A program made the translations under genes and the position numbers. A DNA stretch of 64,000 bases, from positions 1,488,001-1,552,000 of the forward strand of contig JAGTJL010000014.1 of assembly GCA_020746875.1 (NCBI GenBank). The letters run 5' to 3'. The stretch is from Rhexocercosporidium sp. MPI-PUGE-AT-0058 (Eukaryota > Ascomycota > Leotiomycetes > Helotiales). The notes beneath the pieces are model-generated. The model saw only the letters and a list, made by a program, of their open reading frames with translations, did not search any database and was not told where the DNA came from. Positions 51,384 to 59,300 of this stretch are shown here, piece after piece; the stretch's first letter is position 1; every line of letters begins with the position of its first letter.

Positions 51384-51799
51384 AGTGGGTGAGGTGCAAT
51401 GGCAAGTGTTGAGGTTGTTTGGTGTTGCGACGGCTTGAAAAATAACGCGTCCACGCTCCCTTGCCAGCTTCCGAACGTCACTGAGACCTGAGACCTGAGA
51501 CCGTGACCGCGACCCCGCTAAAAACAACCCCAAGCGAAGGATTGGAAGACATGATGCCCTTCCAACTTTCTCCTCCTTGTCCTTCCCAGTTTTCAAATCA
51601 TCCAAATATTAAACCTGTTCTTTTCGTCTTTCACTGTTCTTGTGCCTTTTTCGTTTCCATTTTTCTTGTTCACTAAACCAGAATTTCGGGACTATCATCC
51701 AAAGCATAGTGTTTCTTAAACTTTATCCTTAAGTATATTGATTTGTTGATATTCAACCGCCTCCATTAGCCCTCCAAGACACCACAAGCACCTTCTATC
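51384..51799. other. Short divergent promoter region
   Basis: 416 bp between the starts of the DUF3716-type (-) and GH128-like (+) genes. A 10-bp direct repeat TGAGACC(TGAGACC) lies at 51482-51500. No gene. Confidence 0.5.
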
Positions 51800-52610
51800 A
51801 TGAGCACCATCAAGAAAAGATGTCTCCTCTGGGACTGGACCAACACAGCCAACCTCCCCCGCTCCATTGAAAACCTCAACTTCACCGGCCCCATCTCCTC
51901 CGTCGCAAACTGGAACGCCTGGGCACCACCCGAACTCAAGAATAGACTCCCCTTCCGCCCAACAGTGCGTGGTATGGATCAGCTCACCGATTCCAATGAA
52001 TGGGGCATGATATCCAACAACGAGCACGCTATCATCCATTACTTCAATGAGCCGGAACGAGCTGGTATTAGCCCTGAGAAGGCAGCTGAGATGTGGATGG
52101 AGAAGATGGTGCCATTGAGGAAGGAGAAGGGGAAGATGATTGTTGGGCCGGGGTGTGCGAGTGATGAGAAGGGAGAGAAGTGGCTTGAGGAGTTTATGGG
52201 GAGGGTTTGTAAGGTGGGAGAGCCGCCTGATTATTTGGGGTTGCATTATTATGGCCCGGATGGGGGTGCTGCTATTGAGTATATCGAGAAGATGTAAGAC
52301 TTCTCCCGTTCTCAAGACTGGACTTTGGCTGATAGCGAGTAGGCATGAGAAGTATCCCGAGTACTCAGTTGTGGTATCAGAGATAGCGTGTATTTGCAGA
52401 GATAGGAAGGATGTCTTTAAGTTTACGGCACAAGTGGCGAACTGGATGGACGAGTGTCCTTGGGTGTTTGAATATGCTTTCTTTGGGTGCATGGCGAAGG
52501 TTGCGGATGATTTTGTGAGTCCGGAGGCGCAGTTGATGAATCCGGATGGGACGTTTAAGAATTTGATGAACAAGCTCATGAATGAGCAGCCGATGACAGA
52601 GGATTGCTAG
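51800..52610 (+). CDS. GH128-like (Asl1-type) glycoside hydrolase
   Basis: Two exons, 51800-52293 and 52343-52610, give 253 aa. There is no signal peptide, as in the cytosolic Asl1 type. The barrel begins KKRCLLWDWTN and contains the strand-end motif HYFNEPE with a catalytic Glu, the LGLHYYG block, and a second likely catalytic Glu in VVVSEIACICRD. Family members hydrolyse beta-1,3-glucan. The C-terminal FFGCMAKV segment fits the last barrel strands. The enzyme is small but complete for the family. Intracellular location is inferred only from the lack of a leader. Confidence 0.82.
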
Positions 52611-53459
52611 AACTGAGAGGGGTTTGACGTAGACTGAAGTTAGTTATACGTGCTCGAATTTTGATGCTGAATATTTTTCTCCAGAATGCTGCTAATCTGC
52701 CGAAGATCTATCTCAAATGAGCTGTTTCTGAAGACCACACTTGGTCAAATCTACGTACTTACTCAGGGTCCCTAGCATTAGTCATTTCCTTTTAGATCTC
52801 TTTCATGGAGAAGAGTATAAGACATTTCGCAAACATGAGCTTTGTAGCAAGTCAGTGAAATATAACAGATTTTCTGCCCTCGCCAAGGTGACTTAGTTAG
52901 ATTTTTAGATGCGTCTCCTTCTACTCTATTGTCTCTTACATACCACAAGCTAATCGTGTAGAGTAAGGAATAATACGCTTTCGTCCATTGACATGCTGCA
53001 GCCAAGACTAATATGTTCCCGCTGCCTTTGTTGGGTGGGTCTGAGATTCTTTACTAGCAATTAGAATGTTGCAGACCGCATCAAGAGAAGTGGAGATCAA
53101 GTCGCATCGGAGGATGTTTACTTGAGATAAAGGAGAAGGATAAATATCGGCTCAAGATGCCAATTTTCAAATGTCCATGTCCAGACTCCAGCTGGCCAAT
53201 CGGTGCAGGGTTGTTCCAGCTCCTAGCGCGATTTCGAGAAGGCTTGGAGAGGCTTGCTCTTCGAAATAATCTTGGCCTGTCCAACTCTCCTCTACGACTC
53301 GATCTGAGCACCCCCCTCTAACGCCATCACCAACGAACAATACGCGCGCAATTCCTCCTCAATTCTTTTCCTTGTACATATCCTATAGATGGAAAGAACA
53401 TAGACTCGAATACTCTCTCTTCCACCATTCCGGCGCGTATCCGGACTTCAGTCTTCAGG
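52611..53459. other. Intergenic
   Basis: Between two plus-strand genes: the 3' flank of the GH128-like gene and the upstream region of the PQ-loop gene. No supported gene. Confidence 0.5.
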
Positions 53460-54404
53460 ATGGGCCTCGTGTCTTTTGTTACGGGCTTCGCCGCTCCTAT
53501 ATTCATCATAATCTCTCCCATCACTTCATATGCCGACCAGACATACTCGATACACCGCACGAAATCTAGCGCGGGCTTCTCGCTGGATATCCCGCTGATT
53601 ATGCTGGTGGCATCCGTTTTGAGGTGAGTGCAGCTGAACCGCAGCCACTTTCCAGGAAGCAAGAAAGCAAACAAGAAGGAAAGCTGACAAAATTCTGCAG
53701 AGTGTTCTACTACCCTGGTGCGCAATTCGATAAGTCCTTGCTCGTCCAATCATTCATCATGATTGCTATACAACTGGTTCTCCTGAAGGTTGCGCTCGAT
53801 CACCGACCTGGCCCGTCTTCAAAAGGGGGAGAGATGGCAAATCCTTTCGCAGGGGCCAGGGAAGGGGAATTTGGAGTGCAAAGACCTTACAACTTCTGGC
53901 AGTGGAGATCTCCAAAGCCGTGAGTATCCTCTGGCGTTTCAAAGATCTGCGAACTTTGACTGACAGTTCCCTAGATACTGGCAATTTTTACTCTATCTCT
54001 TCCTGACACTAGTATGTCTCGAAGTGGTACTCTCCCCAATGCCAAGTCTATATACAATGTACTCTGCCAGCATTGGGATCCTGGGACTTTCAATCGAAGC
54101 CACCCTCCCGATCCCGCAGATCCTCTCGAACTTCCGGTCCCGTTCATGCAAAGGCTTCCGGGTTTCTGTCCTTGCTAGTTGGATTGCAGGCGACATCATG
54201 AAGATGTTCTGGTTCTTCACAGCTACCAGCGAGATCCCATGGACTTTCAAGCTGTGCGGTATCTTCCAGATGTGTTGCGATTTATTCCTCGGTGGACAGT
54301 ATTGGGTGTATGGAGAAGGCGAGCCGGTCCTCAAGGGTCATCATGATCTCGATGTAAGGATGAACGGGCATGCGCTCGGTGAGAAGGATATACGACTGGG
54401 GTAG
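53460..54404 (+). CDS. PQ-loop membrane protein, Any1/SLC66A2-like
   Basis: Three exons: 53460-53623, 53701-53919 and 53975-54404, giving 270 aa. The start MGLVSFVTGFAAPIFIIISP opens directly into the first membrane helix, and all junctions keep the frame. Two PQ-loop-like repeats are seen: SPITSYADQTYSIHRTKSSAGFS in the first half, and EATLPIPQILSNFRSRSCKGF in the second with its Pro-Gln pair. About seven helices are present. The conserved RVFYYPGAQFDKSLLVQS block and QYWVYGEG near the end are characteristic of the Any1 group. That group works with phospholipid flippases of endosomes and Golgi in yeast. The role is transferred by family only. Confidence 0.85.
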
Positions 54405-56355
54405 ATGTAGGAGTCTCGAAATAGATGGTTTTGCAAACATGCTGGAATCTGCTCCATGTGCCTCTCTATAGGCTGTCTGCTTCTTTTTCCAAGCTTTCAA
54501 TTTTCTGCCGGTGTCAGCACATTGGGACCCATTGGTACAATGCTTGAGATGTGCATGGCTCGGCACTTCTACTTTTCTTGTTTGTTTATTCTTTCCTGGG
54601 ATCAGTCTTTCGTGTTGAAATGTCGGCCTTCAGACTTCTCTTCAGACGAACTGTTGTGAGCCAGTGGCTCGATACTAAACCGTGCATTGTCTGGTTCGGC
54701 CTCAAGGGTTCGATTTCCTCTGCAGATGATTAGTCGCCTTTTCCTTCCAATGTCAGGCATGGCAGTGCTGTGTAAAAGGAACAGCACTCCATCGCCCAGT
54801 ATTTACATCATGTCCTCCAGCACAATTTCGCAAGAGGCAGTCGTTTCTGGCCCTCTGAGCATAGCAAGAGCAACTCCGAAAGTTGCCCGTGCAATTGGCT
54901 CGCTATCGTTTGTTCGATCGCTGCAGACTGTCTGCTTTGCATCATGCGTCGGGCCCAATGCATCCCTGGGCCGTTTTCTCAGGTCCACATTCCACTAGAT
55001 CAAGTAGTATTTGTTTGTTCAATGTCGAGGGGAAAGTTCAACTCAGGGGTGTTGCCCTTGCAAGGTCGAAGAACAATTGCCACAATGCAGATGTGGCGTA
55101 CTTCGTGATTGGCCAATGGCTGCGGGCTCGATCACATCTCATATTCCATGCAACGGGCCGTACGATCTGGGCTTTATCCGGAAAAGCAAGTTGGGCGATG
55201 TGTGTGATACGAGAATCCGCTGGTTTCAGACTGTTGAAATCAAGTTGATCAGAGGCGCGGGGGTGTTGAAAGCTGAGGTGGCGGGGAGATCTCGCTTCGG
55301 TGCCTGTGCTGCATCGTGAGGCTTTGTGAACGACGCTTCAAACCTTGCTGGTGGTCTGAAGGCATAACAAACCCAACACGCTTAGCAAGGAGCCCAGAGA
55401 TTTGTGGCATGATAAAGAAGGAGGAAGACAATGCTGGAGGAACTTGAATCGCGTCATAGGATAATGAAATGATCATTTTCCACAACATTCTGCAGTGCAA
55501 AGCCCCTGCAAGTGCAAGGCCAAGTTCACAAAAGATAACTCGACCTCACATGCTCCTGACCGCTTTGCTTTGTTTGCTCCAATTCACCTCCCGGAGTTCC
55601 TTAATGCTGCCTCGTGGCGCGCTAGCGTCAACGGAACCTCGATCGCAGCCTCGCCGTCGCCTACAAAAAGGCCTCGCTCTCAACCTCCAACCGCCTCTTC
55701 CTTTTTCCCAACCACAACACATTACAACATCCTCCTTCCACAACGACACCATCAATCTCTCGCACGCACTCAAGGTAAGCTTCCTCCCTCGGCAAGCATG
55801 CCTCGATCAATCATTCCTTGCGCATTGATCTCTTGCTGACCATCGTTTTCATCAGCTTCGCAGCTCTTCACTCTGATCAAGATCAAGATCAATCAAAACA
55901 AACAAACAACAACCATCTCAAGGCAAGTTAATTGACCCTCAACACCTACACTATCCTCTCTCATCGCTGTTATCTTCTGCAATCACATCTACCTACTGCT
56001 TTGAACTTCCCGAGTTTCGTTGCTGCGCTCGTCTTGAATGTCAATACAGCCTCGATCTATTCTGCCACCTTCCCTACCCAATCATAACAACATTGCATTC
56101 TCTTTTCAGCACACTCCATCACACTCGCAAGTCATCATCACACTGCAGCTATCTGTATCGTTGTCTTAGCGACGCGTTCAGATCTTGGTAGTCACTCACC
56201 TTTGATCACCTCGATCTCGGTACAGAGTAGCCACCTGCTCCCTGACCATCACGTCAATCAAGCACTCATCTCTACGTACACTCATTTTTCCCAACTGGAG
56301 TTCGCCATTACTAACCCATTTCTTCACTGTACAGGACCCTCGATCAACCGCCAAA
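54405..56355. other. Intergenic and probable 5' leader of the tandem-exon gene
   Basis: No supported gene from 54405 to about 55450. A perfect 8-bp inverted repeat (AGTGCTGT/ACAGCACT) with a 9-base loop lies near 54761-54785. From about 55500 the sequence is CT/CA-rich with possible untranslated introns (for example a GTAAGC donor at about 55774), which suggests a long spliced leader. Confidence 0.45.
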
Positions 56356-59300
56356 ATGCCCAACTGGAAATCCTACGAGTCCTCGGTTCGCCTGCTGTCG
56401 GCAATTATCGCCGCTCATCCAACCCTTAAGCTCAACTATGACGGTACGTGCTGAGAATGTTTCCTCGATCCCCTTCTTCACATTGCACATTATTATTCAC
56501 CACTTCGCGTTTCATTCGGTCTGCGTTTCAAGTTTGACTGGTGGTCCCTGATAATGTCTCTTCATGCAGACGTCGCTCGTTACTATGGAGACGGTGCCAA
56601 GTACAAGTCTGTCTGGGATCGCATGAACATAATCAACAAGAATGCCAAGGCCATCTCAGCTGCAGTTGAAGCTGGACAGGATCCCTTCGCCGTTCCATTG
56701 GACGATACTCAGACTGCTGCCAAGTCCAACAAGGCTCAAGGTATTCATGGCTGCCGCATTTGTTTTTGGAAATTCTGTCTTCTGCACATTACACATTTGC
56801 TTCTGCGTTTTGTTTCTTCAGTTCTTGTCCCCTTGTTGATTTCCCTAGACATCTCTGCGAGATTCGGTGGCGATTGCACCAAGTCGGCCATCGAGAATCG
56901 ATTCCGTCGTCTCAAGTCTGACGCGAAGTTGATCAACGATGCTGTAAAAAATGGCGTTGATCCTATCACCCTTAACATTGGAGACACCGAAGGAAGAATT
57001 GCTATCTCAGGTGGCGGTCGAGGAAATGGTTAGGCCTTCACACATCACCACAGCACATACACATTTCTTTCTGTTTTGTTGTGCCTTTTGCTTCCGTACT
57101 TGGACACTTCCAGCACAACATCAACATGAAGCAACATCGATGTCGTTGTAGAAATCTAGCGTTGCTTTGGCTCTGATGCCACCACCAGTGCGGTTCAGCA
57201 TGCTGTCCAGCGCCAAGTCCGGCCAGCTGTCAAGTTGATCAATGATACTGTGGCGGCTGGTGGCGATCCCAAGGATCTGGACCTTCCTAGCAAATTGACC
57301 GGCTCACAGGGCAAGTTCTGGATACTCACAACACTGAACACGTCACATTTTTCTTCTGTTTCGGTTTAGAGGGTTTCCAGCACATCAAATTGAAGCCATA
57401 TTGATGTCGTTGCAGAAATCGCTCGATGCTTTGGCACCGATGTAACCCCAAAGGCTGTCAACCATGTCTTTTCTCGTCGTGTTAAGCCTGCCGTCAAGAT
57501 GATCAACGACAAATTGAAGTCTGGTGGCGATCCCCAGGATCTTGCTCAGGGCAAGTTTGATACGAGTCGCTCATTGCACATTACACCTGACTTGCTTTTG
57601 CGTTTGTTGGATACGTTTCTTCCCTTGGGTTCTTATTGATGGTCCTCAGAAATCGTCGCTTGTTATGGCTCAACCACTACGAAGATGGGTCTTCAAACCC
57701 ACATCCTCCGCGATATCACACCTAACGTCAAGCTCATCCAAGATATTCGTCGTCAAGGCGGAGATGCGAAGGATGTTATCTTGATCGAGGGAGTTCGCAC
57801 TGGAAATCCAGGAAAGGGTTAGGAGTTTTGCCATACTCGCAACACGCTTCACATTTCTCTCTGTTTTTGATCCTTTCTGGAGCCAGAGTTAATGGTCAAC
57901 AGACATAGTACGATTCTATGGTAGCCACTGCACCAAGAGCGCACTTAAGAACCATTTCGACAGAGACCTGAGTCCCAACATCAAGATCCTCAAGGGCATG
58001 CTCGACCATGGCCTTGACCCCAAGGATGCGGTCTTGATCGAGGGAGTCAGGCCTGGTAATCCTGGGAAGAGTCAGGCATTTGTTATTTCAAGCACATTTC
58101 ACATTTTCTTTCATGTTCCGTTTTCCAGCCTCGGTATTGATGTCCTCTCAGAAGTAGCCCGTTGCTATGGCAAATCCGTCAATGGAAAAGCCATCCGCAA
58201 CTTCTTCGACCGAACTGTCAAGCACGATGTGAAAGCAGTTCTCGACACGCTGGAAGCCGGAGGTGATCCCGAGGAACTCCAGCTGTCGGGGATTGTCAAG
58301 ATCGGCGGCGGTGGAGGTAGCGGGACTAAGGGTCAGACAGACAGACACACCTATTCCCAAGCACACAGCACGATTTCCTTTTCTACATTTCCTCATCAAG
58401 CACTTGCTTTCTTCACAACACAGATATTGATGACCCAAACGCAGAAACTGCGAAGTGCTTCGGTGACGGGCTCAAGGGACACGCACTCTCCATGCACTTT
58501 CAACGCAACATCAGGCCAGCCTCCAGACTGATCCTCGAAGCTATTGCTCGTGGAGAAGATCCCGCAAAGACTGTGCCTGTTGGTGCCGATGCCAAGGGCT
58601 CCGGACCAAAGGGTTAGATGATGATCTGCTTCTACACAAGCAAACACGCTCTCCTTCTGTTCCAACCCCCGATCTCTCATTGACATCCAGCAGAGATGGT
58701 CAAATACTTTGGTAGCGATGCCACACCGGGATCTATCAAGATTGCTATGTTTCGCCATGTCAACCCTAATGTCAAGCTTGTCAAGTACCACGCCAATTCA
58801 GGTGGTGATTGCAAGGATCTCATCCTGATTGGTGATGTCAAGACTGAAGCTGGCAAGGGCGCAAAGGGTCAGACATCAGCATTGCATATTACCCACTTCA
58901 CTATTTCCTTACATGCATTTTTTATCCCTGTTCATCTATTGACAAAAGTAGACATTGTCAAGCACTTTGATACCACTACGAATCGCGATGCGATCAGAAT
59001 GGCTATCGCTCGTCACGTTACCCCTAATGTCAAGCTCGTTCTAGACTGCGTCGCAGCCGGTGGTAATCCCATGGATTTGAACATCGGACGCAACGAAGTC
59101 AAGGATTCTGGCAAGGGTACTACCAAGGGTCAGAAAATTGCACACATCACAGACACACACACATACTTCAAGTTTTCGTTTTTGTTGAGGCGAATTTGGT
59201 TCTTTTCGTTCTTTCATTGACATCTACAACAGAACTGGCAAAGCACTTTGGCAGTGACACTACTCAAGGCGGCATCACGAAGATGTTCTCCCGTCATATT

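Noticed and set aside
54687..55319. Overlapping plus-strand frames of 100-120 codons between the PQ-loop and tandem-exon genes
   Set aside because: They overlap in different frames, lack domains and do not splice into a longer product.
56554..57033. Open frame running through modules 1 and 2 and the intron between them as a separate gene
   Set aside because: It is the in-frame read-through of a 108-nt intron inside the tandem-exon gene, not an independent gene.
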